NCBI RefSeq assembly: GCF_000813825.1
Contig: NZ_JWTA01000002.1
Coordinates: 119,040-183,039 of the forward strand
Length of the DNA stretch: 64,000 nt
Direction of reading: 5' to 3'
DNA from: Chryseobacterium taiwanense
GTDB taxonomy: Bacteria; Bacteroidota; Bacteroidia; Flavobacteriales; Weeksellaceae
Shown here: in pieces, positions 7,901 through 15,676 of the stretch
Layout: each line of letters opens with the position of its first letter
Position numbering within the stretch: the stretch's first letter is position 1
Notes under the pieces: generated by a model
Database searches by the model: none
Seen by the model: only the letters and a program-made list of their open reading frames with translations
Told to the model about the DNA's origin: nothing
Made by a program: the position numbers and the translations under genes

Positions 7901-9652
7901 TCAATTGTTTTTATTTCCTGCTTGTTCCTGCAATAATTTAATATAATAAGAAGGTAGAGTGCCTGTAATCTTTTTAAAAGCATTCGCAAAAGACTCAGAA
8001 CTGTTGTATCCTATGTCTTCTGCAATAGATACAATGGTATGTTTTCGGAGCTTTTCATTGCTATTTAGCTCTTCCACGATATAATTAATGCGTAATTCGT
8101 TTAAGTACTGAGGAAAATTCTTTCCTTTTAATTCATTAACTGATTTTGATAAGTAATCACGATTAGTATCAAAATCCTTGGCAAGGCTATCTACAGTAAT
8201 ATTTTTACGCAAAAATTCTTTATTATTTTCAAACTGTTCTAGTCTTACTTTAAAATCTTTGAGTTTTTTATCAGATAATATACTTTTGCTCTTTTCTCCT
8301 TTTAAAATTCTTTCTTTAATAATTTCATTATTATTAGGAGTAGATAAAACTGTTGGTAATTCTTCCTGTTTTTCTTTTGATTTTTCAAGCAATAGCTCTG
8401 CCTGTTTTTTATATTCTCGTATTCTTCTTTTATATAAGTAAATTAACAAAAGAATACATAAAGAGCCTATTCCTAAAAGCCAATATAACAGTGTGTTTTT
8501 ATTATTTAAGTCTTTGATTAATGCTTCTTTTTTTTCTAATAGGATAGGAGTGTCGTATTTTCTATAAATTTCTTTAGACAGGTATTGTTTACTGTTATTG
8601 ATAATACTGTCGGCATAAAATAGCTTATCAATATATTTTAGCTGGTTTTCTTTGTCTCCCGATTTTTTGTAATAATCTATTAGTACTTCATATCCATCTC
8701 TCGTGATAGGCTCGAAATCATTTGAAATAAATGATAATGAATCTGATTTTATAAAATATTGTATGGCTTCTTTTTCTTTCTTAGCTTTAAAGTTGGTTTT
8801 CCCTAAATAATAATATAAGATTGATAAATTTGAATAATCATTATTTTTTAAAAGAGCTTTTTCTACTTTTAGGAGATTTAAAGAAGCAGCTGAGAAATTT
8901 TTTAAATAATAGTCTGCAATACCTTCTGACATAATGAAGTAAATATAATGGGTATAGTCATTATATTTTTTACACTCGGCAATACCGATTTTATTGTACA
9001 ATTTACTCTGCTCATACTTTTTATTTTTGCTGTAGGAATTTGCTATAGAGAAAATCGAACCTATATAGCTTTTAATATCTTTATCTGCTGTATTGATTTT
9101 CTGTTTCTCGTAATTATAATACTCCAAAAAAAGCGGAAGGGCTTCTTCGTTTTCTTCTGTGGCAGTTTTTAAAATCCCTACCAATTTTTTTATATAATAA
9201 TATTGATCCTGATTTTTATTTTTAGATAATTCCTGTGCCTGAATATAATGATCTAATGCTTCACTATATTTAAATTCATTATATCGTAGAATTCCTTTAA
9301 TGATATGGGCTTTTGCAGGGTATTCTTTATTGTCTATGTTTTGTGTTATTTTTAGTAAAGTGTCTGCATAAGGATGTCCGTTTTCAGATTTTAACCCTTT
9401 GACATGAGCGATTTTGTAATATCCCTCATAGATCATGTCATTATTCTTTTCCTTTTTTCCTTTACTGAGGATGGTATTGGCATATAGTTCCGCCTTGTTA
9501 TTATCTATTCTGAATACCTTATCATAAGACTGTGCTAATTGTTCAAAACTTTTAGCTTTTAAAGAATCCGGGATATGAAATCCTTTTATACTTTGAGAAA
9601 GTATAAATTCAGGGAGAAAAAAGAACAGAAAAATGAGGGAGATTTTGTACAT
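7901..9652 (-). CDS. TPR-membrane-AraC hybrid transcriptional regulator
   Basis: From the Met at 9652 this is a 583-residue protein with a hydrophobic signal segment (MYKISLIFLFFFLPEFILSQS). About 360 residues of TPR-like helices follow, probably periplasmic, then one membrane span (LLYWLLGIGSLCILLLIYLY). A basic coiled linker leads to a C-terminal AraC-type double helix-turn-helix (ITVDSLAKDFDTNRDYLSK ... IAEDIGYNSSESFANAFKK). Such proteins are thought to sense signals outside the membrane and bind DNA inside. An alternative ATG at 9670 adds six residues. It lies directly upstream of the precursor and divergent from the receptor operon, which suggests it controls both. Confidence 0.85.
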   Translation of the reverse strand: MYKISLIFLFFFLPEFILSQSIKGFHIPDSLKAKSFEQLAQSYDKVFRIDNNKAELYANTILSKGKKEKNNDMIYEGYYKIAHVKGLKSENGHPYADTLLKITQNIDNKEYPAKAHIIKGILRYNEFKYSEALDHYIQAQELSKNKNQDQYYYIKKLVGILKTATEENEEALPLFLEYYNYEKQKINTADKDIKSYIGSIFSIANSYSKNKKYEQSKLYNKIGIAECKKYNDYTHYIYFIMSEGIADYYLKNFSAASLNLLKVEKALLKNNDYSNLSILYYYLGKTNFKAKKEKEAIQYFIKSDSLSFISNDFEPITRDGYEVLIDYYKKSGDKENQLKYIDKLFYADSIINNSKQYLSKEIYRKYDTPILLEKKEALIKDLNNKNTLLYWLLGIGSLCILLLIYLYKRRIREYKKQAELLLEKSKEKQEELPTVLSTPNNNEIIKERILKGEKSKSILSDKKLKDFKVRLEQFENNKEFLRKNITVDSLAKDFDTNRDYLSKSVNELKGKNFPQYLNELRINYIVEELNSNEKLRKHTIVSIAEDIGYNSSESFANAFKKITGTLPSYYIKLLQEQAGNKNN

Positions 9653-9748
9653 AATTTTTTTCCAATACAATATTACGCATTTTGGAGTTTTTTTATACCT
9701 AAATCTAGAAATACATTTAATTAATTACCATAGTATTTAGACTTTTAT

Positions 9749-9797
9749 GAGAATTGATAAATTTCGTATGCAAATAACCCGAAATTTATCAATTCCG
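9749..9797. promoter_or_regulatory. Paired palindromic operator sites upstream of the secreted-protein operon
   Basis: A perfect 16-bp inverted repeat (GAATTGATAAATTTCG at 9751-9766, its complement at 9780-9795) brackets a 13-base spacer. The right half extends to CGAAATTTATCAATTCCG (9780-9797), a near match to the site upstream of the precursor, ending 11 bp before a -33 TTG. The spacing suits two regulator sites on one face of DNA. It also lies about 100 bp upstream of the regulator gene, so autoregulation is possible. Confidence 0.6.
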
Positions 9798-9808
9798 ACA
9801 TGCTTTTC

Positions 9809-9839
9809 TTGTTTGATGAAAAGAACACATGCATCTTTG
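9809..9839 (+). promoter_or_regulatory. Candidate promoter of the secreted protein/receptor operon
   Basis: TTG (9809-9811), a 20-base spacer, then CATCTTTG, one mismatch from TAnnTTTG. The operator palindromes lie just upstream. It predicts a 5' leader of about 110 bases before the ATG at 9956. Confidence 0.5.
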
Positions 9840-9955
9840 CTCCAGGTAAAAACACAAATGTTTGTTTTTTGTTATGCGCATTTCAAAATCTACCTAAGAA
9901 CCCATGTCAGGGATGATATGACAAAGTAAGTTATTAAATTCAAAAATTTTTAAAC

Positions 9956-10363
9956 ATGAAAAAATTCTTTTTAGCATTTATTGCAGTTTTTTTTATTTCC
10001 ACTTTCTCTTTTGCTAAAACAACAAATGGGTCTTCTTTTGAGAATCAAAATCCGGGACAAATCGTATTGGATGTGGTAAACAAAGATGTAAAAGAAAATA
10101 TCAAATTAAACTTTAATTCCTTAGAGGATCTTAAGCAATTTGATGAAAACCAATTAACAGAAATGTTGAGTGATATTGAAGATTGTACAGTAACAGCAAC
10201 CGTAACTGTTTCTTATACTGCAAATGCAGGAGGTAGTATTGGAGTAGCAAATGTTGGTGGGTCAACTACAACTACTGTTTCTGCATCTATTACAGCTTCT
10301 TGTAGTGGAATAGCGGCAGCAGTTAAAAAACTTAAAGCAGAATTACTTGCTGCAATAAAATAA
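9956..10363 (+). CDS. Small secreted Thr/Ser-rich protein of unknown function
   Basis: The 135-residue protein begins with a clear Sec signal peptide (KKFFLAFIAVFFISTFSFA). A charged middle follows (VLDVVNKDVKENIKLNF ... LTEMLSDIEDC), then a Thr/Ser/Gly/Val-rich stretch (CTVTATVTVSYTANAGG ... STTTTVSASITASC) between two Cys residues, and a short Ala/Lys helix. The two Cys could form a disulfide. It is the first gene of an operon sharing an operator with the lanthipeptide genes, and a hairpin terminator follows it, so it may be made in excess over the downstream receptor genes. No family was recognised. Confidence 0.75.
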   Translation: MKKFFLAFIAVFFISTFSFAKTTNGSSFENQNPGQIVLDVVNKDVKENIKLNFNSLEDLKQFDENQLTEMLSDIEDCTVTATVTVSYTANAGGSIGVANVGGSTTTTVSASITASCSGIAAAVKKLKAELLAAIK

Positions 10364-10381
10364 TTCGATAAATATTATTTT

Positions 10382-10415
10382 AGCTGTTCATAACTATTAT
10401 GGGCAGCTTTTTGTT
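10382..10415 (+). terminator. Internal terminator/attenuator within the receptor operon
   Basis: A 12-bp stem (AGCTGTTCATAA with TTATGGGCAGCT, two G-T pairs) and a 3-base loop is followed by TTTTG-TTT. It lies between the secreted-protein gene and the GLPGLI gene, so partial read-through is expected if all three form one operon. Confidence 0.65.
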
Positions 10416-10445
10416 TATCTTTCCTTAAATTTTTATTTCCTCATT

Positions 10446-11264
10446 ATGAGAACTAATATATTAATCATTTTATTAATTACGATTTCAAGCATTTTTCAGG
10501 CTCAAATTATTAAACATTTTCAGCCTGTTGCCAAGATTGAGTATAATATGATCCTTACATTAAATGGGTATCAGAAATATAAGGCAGAGCTTTATTATAA
10601 TGATGCAACTTCATATTACACTTATAAACTGGCAAACAATGAGGAAACAAAAGTTCTGGCAGATCAATCTGATGAAAAACACAACTCCAATACAAAAGTA
10701 GAATTATCAGTAAACAGTAGTTTTGATTTTATATTAATGGATGAAGAAAATAAAAAAATAAGGTCTTCTGTTTGGGATTTTAAAAACAAAAAAATCCATT
10801 ACATTGAAGAAGATCAAACAAAAATTGACTGGAAACTATTAGATGAAACAAAACTTATTGGAGATTTCCTTTGTAAAAAAGCTACAGGAAAGTTTAAAGG
10901 CAGAGATTATATTGCTTGGTATAGTCCACAAATAAGTACAAGTTTTGGTCCCATGAAATTTGGGCAACTACCAGGACTTATTTTTGAAATAAGTGACACA
11001 CAGAATAAGTTTTTTTGTCAAATTTCTAAAATTACGATACCATACACAACCATTTTAGATATAAATTTAGATACAACTCCGATTTCCAAAGCAGAATATA
11101 CAGTATCATTAAAAAGCTATATGCAAGAGTTGAATGATAATATAAAGAAAAAAATGGAAAATACTATTGCCAAGATGAGTGGAGATGACATAAAAGTATC
11201 CAATATCAAAATAGAAACAAACGATAATAAAGTCGAACAACTGGAAATAGAAGATGTACCATAG
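10446..11264 (+). CDS. GLPGLI family protein
   Basis: The 272-residue protein has a signal peptide (NILIILLITISSIFQAQ) and the family motif FGQLPGLIFEI at about residues 178-188, in a region rich in beta strands. GLPGLI proteins are exported Bacteroidetes proteins of unknown role, often encoded next to TonB-dependent-receptor-like barrels. Here the stop codon overlaps the start of the barrel gene by 11 bases, so the two are co-translated and probably work together at the outer membrane. An acidic C-terminal tail ends the protein. Confidence 0.88.
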   Translation: MRTNILIILLITISSIFQAQIIKHFQPVAKIEYNMILTLNGYQKYKAELYYNDATSYYTYKLANNEETKVLADQSDEKHNSNTKVELSVNSSFDFILMDEENKKIRSSVWDFKNKKIHYIEEDQTKIDWKLLDETKLIGDFLCKKATGKFKGRDYIAWYSPQISTSFGPMKFGQLPGLIFEISDTQNKFFCQISKITIPYTTILDINLDTTPISKAEYTVSLKSYMQELNDNIKKKMENTIAKMSGDDIKVSNIKIETNDNKVEQLEIEDVP

Positions 11265-13920
11265 ATTATTATTTTTTTTATTGTTCTTTTCAGGCTGTTT
11301 TGTTTATTCCCAAAATGTTATTATACAGGGGATTGTTAAAAATAGTAACAACAATCTTCTGAATAATGTTGGGGTCTATGTTCAGGACAAAAATTCAGAT
11401 AAAATTTTTGCAGGAACCTACTCTAATAAAATAGGTTTTTACAAGCTTGAAATAAATTCTGATATATTGAGAAAAAATCCGGTATTAAAATTCTCTCTTA
11501 TTAATCATACAATAAAGTTAATTGACCTTTCTCAAACTGATTTAAAAAGTACTGGAAATAATGAAATTAATATCTCACTAGACGAAAATATTAAGCAAAT
11601 AGATGAAGTTATTATAACTAAACAGAATCCTATAGAAACTAAAAAAGATACGGTTACATTCAATGTAAAATATTTTAAAAAAGGAAATGAGCAAGTAGTT
11701 GAAGATTTATTGAAGAATTTACCAGGTATTAATATTGATGCTGATGGTAAAATAAAGGTAGGCAATAAATTAATTGACAAGGTTCTTGTTGAAGGTGATG
11801 ATTTTTTTGACAAAAGCTATCAAATAGTAACCAAAAATATGCCTTCTCATCCTGTTGAAAAAGTACAGGTAATCGATAAGTTTTCAGAAAATAAATTACT
11901 TAAAGGAATAGAAAACAGCGATAAAACTGTTATTAATATTGTCTTGAATAAAGATGCTAAATCTAAATGGTTTGGAAATGTAAATGGTGGGATTAATGCC
12001 AATTTAGATAAATTTTACGATGTAAGTGGAAACTTATTAAAGTTCACCAAAGATGATAAGTATTACATAATTGCAAATTTGAACAATACAGGATATAATT
12101 CTTTATCAGATATAAATCACGTGATTCGTCCTGATGATGAAGATGAATCTGGCTTTATCGGTGATGATCAGAAGATTACTGAGACTTTCAGTACCCTGCA
12201 ACCTTGGGATATTCTTAACGGAAGGACAAATTATATAAAATCATACTTTGCTTCTTTTAACTCTATTCATAACCTGACAAAAAAAACAAAACTTAAAACT
12301 TTGATTTTTCTGAACAATAATGATAATGAATCCAGTAGAAGTACGATTAGTACTTATAATCTGAAAAATGATAGTTTTTCCAATCAAGAAAATTATTCTC
12401 TTTTTAACCGTACCAACACTATCTATACTAAACTTGATCTGGTTTCTAATTTCTCGGAAAAAGAATCGCTTAATTTTTCAACTGCTTTTAATTTTTCAGA
12501 TTTTAATAGTAATTCAAATTTGGTTTTCAATAGTATTCAGAATAAAGAAAAGCTAAATTCCACAACCAATCGCATAGATCAAAAAATCAACTATACGAAC
12601 AAGCTGAAAGAAAATAAGGCATTCATAGTAAACGTACGTTATTTTTATGAAAATCAACCCCAGGAATACAATACTAATCAGTTCTTTTTTTATGATATTT
12701 TTTCAGGGTTTGATCCTAATACTTATGGTAGACAAAATGTTAGAAATAATTTAAGCTTTTTAGGTGTTGAGGGAAAGATTTTGAATAAGTATAAAGATAA
12801 TATGCTTTTGGAAGTCAGTTTAGGGAATCTTTATAGAAAGGATGGTTTTAAAAGTAATCTTAATTTATTTGATACTCAAAAAAAAGACGAAGTTGCTTTT
12901 AATAATACATCATACATCAATAATAATGTTTTCCTAAAAGCGAATTTTAGCTTTGATTATAAAAAATTTTCATTTGTTTCTAGTTTAACATTTAATCAAT
13001 ATATAAATAGTATCAATAACAAAAATGTAACTGAGCATCAAACACCGTTCTTCTTATCTCCTGTTGTAAATTTCAAATGGCAAGTCAATGAGAAGAACAA
13101 GATTTTTACAAATTTCTCAATCAATAACACTCTGTCAAAAATATCCGAATTATACACAGATTATGTACTTGCAGATTACAGGACGCTTATAACAACAAGG
13201 GGAGATTTTAGGAAAATGAGAAATACTTCGGCAACATTAAACTACCAATATGGAAAATGGAGTGATAGGTTTCTGTTAAATGCGTTTTTAATGTATACTG
13301 AAGATAATAATTACATTACGACTAATAGTAGAATTCAACCGGATTATATAATCAATCAATTAATATATGCAAAAGACAGAAAGTTTTTTAATTCTTCTTT
13401 AACCACAGATTATTTTATAAAAAAAATCAAATCAAATATTAAGCTAAAAGTTTCAGCATCAGATATACAGTACAGTAATATAATAAACAACAATAATCGA
13501 GATATTAATTCTAAAAATTATAGCTTGGGAGTAGAAACTAAATCAGTATTCAGATCATTCTTTAATTATAATTTAGGATATACTTTATTGATGAACAATA
13601 TGATCTATTCTGATAATAATGTGAAAAATAAAGTTTCCAACAATATATTATTTGGAGATTTGAATTTCACTTTTAAAAAGTTTAATTTCAAAACGAAAAT
13701 CGAAAGATATTCTTATGAAAATTATGAACCTTCTTACTTTTTTGATGCTGAAGCTAATTTTAATATAAAAGATGATAAGTTTGTACTTACTATTACAGGG
13801 AAAAACTTGTTTAATGCAAGGTATTTTACAAGCCAATATTTAACTGATACCAGTTCTTCTGTTACCCAATATAATCTTTTATCCAGATTTTTAATTTTAA
13901 AGTTGAGATACAGGTTTTAA
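11254..13920 (+). CDS. TonB-dependent-receptor-like outer membrane barrel
   Basis: This 888-residue protein has a signal peptide (LLFFLLFFSGCFVYSQ) and a carboxypeptidase-regulatory-like beta domain (VIIQGIVKNSNNNLLNNVGVYV). A plug-like region follows (VVEDLLKNLPGINIDADGKIKV, VLVEGDDFF), then a long beta barrel ending in LKLRYRF with the terminal aromatic typical of outer membrane proteins. It fits the OMP_b-brl_3 group. Many members pair with GLPGLI proteins, as here. Its shared regulation with the lanthipeptide operon suggests a role in export, re-uptake or immunity, but this is inference. Codon use is very AT-rich. Confidence 0.88.
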   Translation: MYHRLLFFLLFFSGCFVYSQNVIIQGIVKNSNNNLLNNVGVYVQDKNSDKIFAGTYSNKIGFYKLEINSDILRKNPVLKFSLINHTIKLIDLSQTDLKSTGNNEINISLDENIKQIDEVIITKQNPIETKKDTVTFNVKYFKKGNEQVVEDLLKNLPGINIDADGKIKVGNKLIDKVLVEGDDFFDKSYQIVTKNMPSHPVEKVQVIDKFSENKLLKGIENSDKTVINIVLNKDAKSKWFGNVNGGINANLDKFYDVSGNLLKFTKDDKYYIIANLNNTGYNSLSDINHVIRPDDEDESGFIGDDQKITETFSTLQPWDILNGRTNYIKSYFASFNSIHNLTKKTKLKTLIFLNNNDNESSRSTISTYNLKNDSFSNQENYSLFNRTNTIYTKLDLVSNFSEKESLNFSTAFNFSDFNSNSNLVFNSIQNKEKLNSTTNRIDQKINYTNKLKENKAFIVNVRYFYENQPQEYNTNQFFFYDIFSGFDPNTYGRQNVRNNLSFLGVEGKILNKYKDNMLLEVSLGNLYRKDGFKSNLNLFDTQKKDEVAFNNTSYINNNVFLKANFSFDYKKFSFVSSLTFNQYINSINNKNVTEHQTPFFLSPVVNFKWQVNEKNKIFTNFSINNTLSKISELYTDYVLADYRTLITTRGDFRKMRNTSATLNYQYGKWSDRFLLNAFLMYTEDNNYITTNSRIQPDYIINQLIYAKDRKFFNSSLTTDYFIKKIKSNIKLKVSASDIQYSNIINNNNRDINSKNYSLGVETKSVFRSFFNYNLGYTLLMNNMIYSDNNVKNKVSNNILFGDLNFTFKKFNFKTKIERYSYENYEPSYFFDAEANFNIKDDKFVLTITGKNLFNARYFTSQYLTDTSSSVTQYNLLSRFLILKLRYRF

Positions 13921-14121
13921 TAGTCAAGAGTAATAGAATTTAAAGAAATAGCTTTAATATGCTTAGTAATTAAAGATTAAATTAAACATTCATTATTTGT
14001 TATGCGCAATGCAAAGAATCTTTATGTAAGTGAACTTTAAAGAGCAATCAAGGTTTATATTAACTTTTCGAAGATAAAGTGTTCAGTATCTAGCAAGGTT
14101 TTAAGAAAATGACTAGCATAT

Positions 14122-14157
14122 AAAACAAAAAAACTCACAATAAAAATTGTGAGTTTT
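14122..14157 (-). terminator. Terminator of the tRNA-Ser/Pro/Arg operon (copy B)
   Basis: On the minus strand, the stem AAAACTCACAAT/ATTGTGAGTTTT with a 4-base loop is followed by a T-rich tract. It is a diverged copy of the terminator at 1741-1776. The 200 bp between it and the receptor gene hold no convincing gene. Confidence 0.8.
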
Positions 14158-14160
14158 ATG

Positions 14161-14234
14161 TGAGCGCGAAAGGATTCGAACCTTTGACCGTCTGCTTAGA
14201 AGGCAGATGCTCTATCCAGCTGAGCTACGCACCC
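14161..14234 (-). tRNA. tRNA-Arg (UCU), copy B
   Basis: The same 74-nt cloverleaf as copy A, with anticodon TCT in loop CTTCTAA. It is the last gene of a Ser-Pro-Arg operon. Its body is identical to copy A, consistent with a recent duplication or gene conversion. Confidence 0.95.
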
Positions 14235-14266
14235 ATTGTGTAATTTTGAGAAAATTACCAAAACTG

Positions 14267-14341
14267 TCGGGGCGGCAGGATTCGAACCTGCGACCTCCTG
14301 GTCCCAAACCAGGCGCGATGACCGGACTACGCTACGCCCCG
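14267..14341 (-). tRNA. tRNA-Pro (UGG), copy B
   Basis: A 75-nt cloverleaf with anticodon TGG, identical to copy A. The spacer to tRNA-Arg is also recognisably the same as in copy A with a few differences, showing that the whole pair was duplicated. Confidence 0.95.
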
Positions 14342-14357
14342 AAGATATATAGAAAAG

Positions 14358-14442
14358 CGGAGGGTAAGGGATTCGAACCCTTGCGACACTTTCGCGTCGA
14401 CAGTTTAGCAAACTGCTCCGTTAACCACTCCGGCAACCCTCC
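14358..14442 (-). tRNA. tRNA-Ser (GCU)
   Basis: An 85-nt cloverleaf on the minus strand with acceptor GGAGGGT/ACCCTCC, anticodon loop TTGCTAA (anticodon GCT), a long variable arm (GTCGACGCGAAAGTGTCGC) and a normal T arm. It is first in the operon, and copy A has no counterpart. Confidence 0.95.
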
Positions 14443-14488
14443 TGTTTATCTTGCTTTTTTAATGATCGTTGTTCTGTTATTGCGAGTG

Positions 14489-14520
14489 CAAATATAGAAC
14501 AGATTTCTTTATTTACCAAA
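14489..14520 (-). promoter_or_regulatory. Promoter of the tRNA-Ser/Pro/Arg operon
   Basis: On the minus strand, TTTG followed after 20 bases by TATATTTG, an exact Bacteroidetes -33/-7 pair, 47 bp upstream of tRNA-Ser. Confidence 0.8.
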
Positions 14521-14579
14521 TATTTTTCAAGAAAAATTTGTGTATTTTTACGCTAATAAACGATTAAAAAAGTAAACGA

Positions 14580-15605
14580 ATGCGTAAAACATTATATATC
14601 ATCGGCTTAAGTTTTTTTGTTTTTTCATGCACCTCACAGAAAAATGTGAAACAAAATACTTCTCGTACGAATAAACAAGTGGTACAGCCAAAAACTGCGG
14701 TGGTGAAGCCTACGAATGAGAAGCCAAAACCTCAAATTAAAAACGAAGGTGGAGTAGAATTTTTTACGACAAACATTGCAGATGCTACCAAAAATAACAA
14801 TACTATAAGTTATGGTTCTATTGTATCGGCAAAACCGGCGGGCTACAAAGTGGTGAAAACGTATTTTCCTGCTGTAGGGCAGAATTTCAGACAACGCTAT
14901 TTGATTCTTCATTATACCGCTTTACCGGATGATAAATCAATTACTGTTCTTACGCAGCAGGAGGTGAGTGCCCATTATCTGGTAAATAATACGGGAGATA
15001 ATGAAATTTATCAGTTGGTAGATGAAAACAAACGTGCCTATCATGCCGGAATAAGTTCTTGGAGAAGCGATAAAAACCTTAACGATACCTCTATTGGTAT
15101 AGAGATTGTAAATGCCGGATTTGGTACCGATTCAACGGGAAGTAGAGTGTTTGCTGCATTCAATGAAGATCAGATTAAAAAAGTGGCGGCATTGGCAAAA
15201 GATATTATTACAAGATATCAGATTCCTGCGACGAATGTTTTATCGCATTCAGATATTGCACCGACGAGAAAGCAAGATCCGGGACCACTTTTCCCTTGGA
15301 AAAAACTCTATGACGAATATCAGATAGGAATGTGGTATGATGAAGCGACTAAACAGACCTTCTTTGATCAGGCACAATTGGATTTTACGACAAGATACAG
15401 CGAGCCTGCTTTTATCTTTATGATCCAGACAGCGTTGCAGAAATTTGGGTACGGACTTGAGTTGAGCGGAGCTTGGGATGATAGTACTAAAAAAACAATT
15501 GAAGCCTTTCAATACCATTTTAGACCTCAGAAATACGATGGGATAATGGATGCGGAAACGTGGGCAATTTTACAGGCATTAAATCAAAAATATCCAATAA
15601 AATAA
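14580..15605 (+). CDS. N-acetylmuramoyl-L-alanine amidase lipoprotein
   Basis: This 341-residue protein has a lipoprotein signal (IIGLSFFVFSC, lipobox Cys17) and a low-complexity linker. An amidase_2/PGRP domain follows from about residue 100: RYLILHYTA with the first zinc His, then SAHYLV, YHAG, IGIEIVNAG and LSHSDIAPTRKQDPG with the later zinc ligands. A C-terminal peptidoglycan-binding module closes it (LQKFGYGLELSGAWDDSTKKTIEAFQ). The order matches AmiD-type enzymes, which cut the amide between MurNAc and L-Ala in peptidoglycan or released muropeptides from a membrane-anchored position. A terminator follows the stop codon. Confidence 0.92.
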   Translation: MRKTLYIIGLSFFVFSCTSQKNVKQNTSRTNKQVVQPKTAVVKPTNEKPKPQIKNEGGVEFFTTNIADATKNNNTISYGSIVSAKPAGYKVVKTYFPAVGQNFRQRYLILHYTALPDDKSITVLTQQEVSAHYLVNNTGDNEIYQLVDENKRAYHAGISSWRSDKNLNDTSIGIEIVNAGFGTDSTGSRVFAAFNEDQIKKVAALAKDIITRYQIPATNVLSHSDIAPTRKQDPGPLFPWKKLYDEYQIGMWYDEATKQTFFDQAQLDFTTRYSEPAFIFMIQTALQKFGYGLELSGAWDDSTKKTIEAFQYHFRPQKYDGIMDAETWAILQALNQKYPIK

Positions 15606-15615
15606 GTAATTTTGA

Positions 15616-15643
15616 AGTGCATCTTAACGATGCATTTTTTTTG
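15616..15643 (+). terminator. Terminator after the amidase gene
   Basis: A short stem TGCATC/GATGCA (extendable by A-T and G-T pairs) with loop TTAAC is followed by eight T residues. It lies inside a possible upstream extension of the next gene, which argues for the start at 15677. Confidence 0.7.
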
Positions 15644-15676
15644 AGATCATCACATTACATCTTAAACAATATTTTA

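Noticed and set aside
9747..9929. A 60-codon frame between the regulator and the secreted-protein gene
   Set aside because: It spans the operator palindromes and candidate promoter, has no family features, and is better explained as regulatory DNA.
9956..10363. The Thr-rich small protein as a second lanthipeptide precursor
   Set aside because: It has a Sec signal peptide and no KLSL...GG leader, so it would be exported before cytosolic modification.
14196..14497. Open frames across the tRNA-Arg/Pro/Ser cluster on both strands
   Set aside because: They consist almost entirely of tRNA sequence and produce the familiar false peptides seen over tRNA genes.
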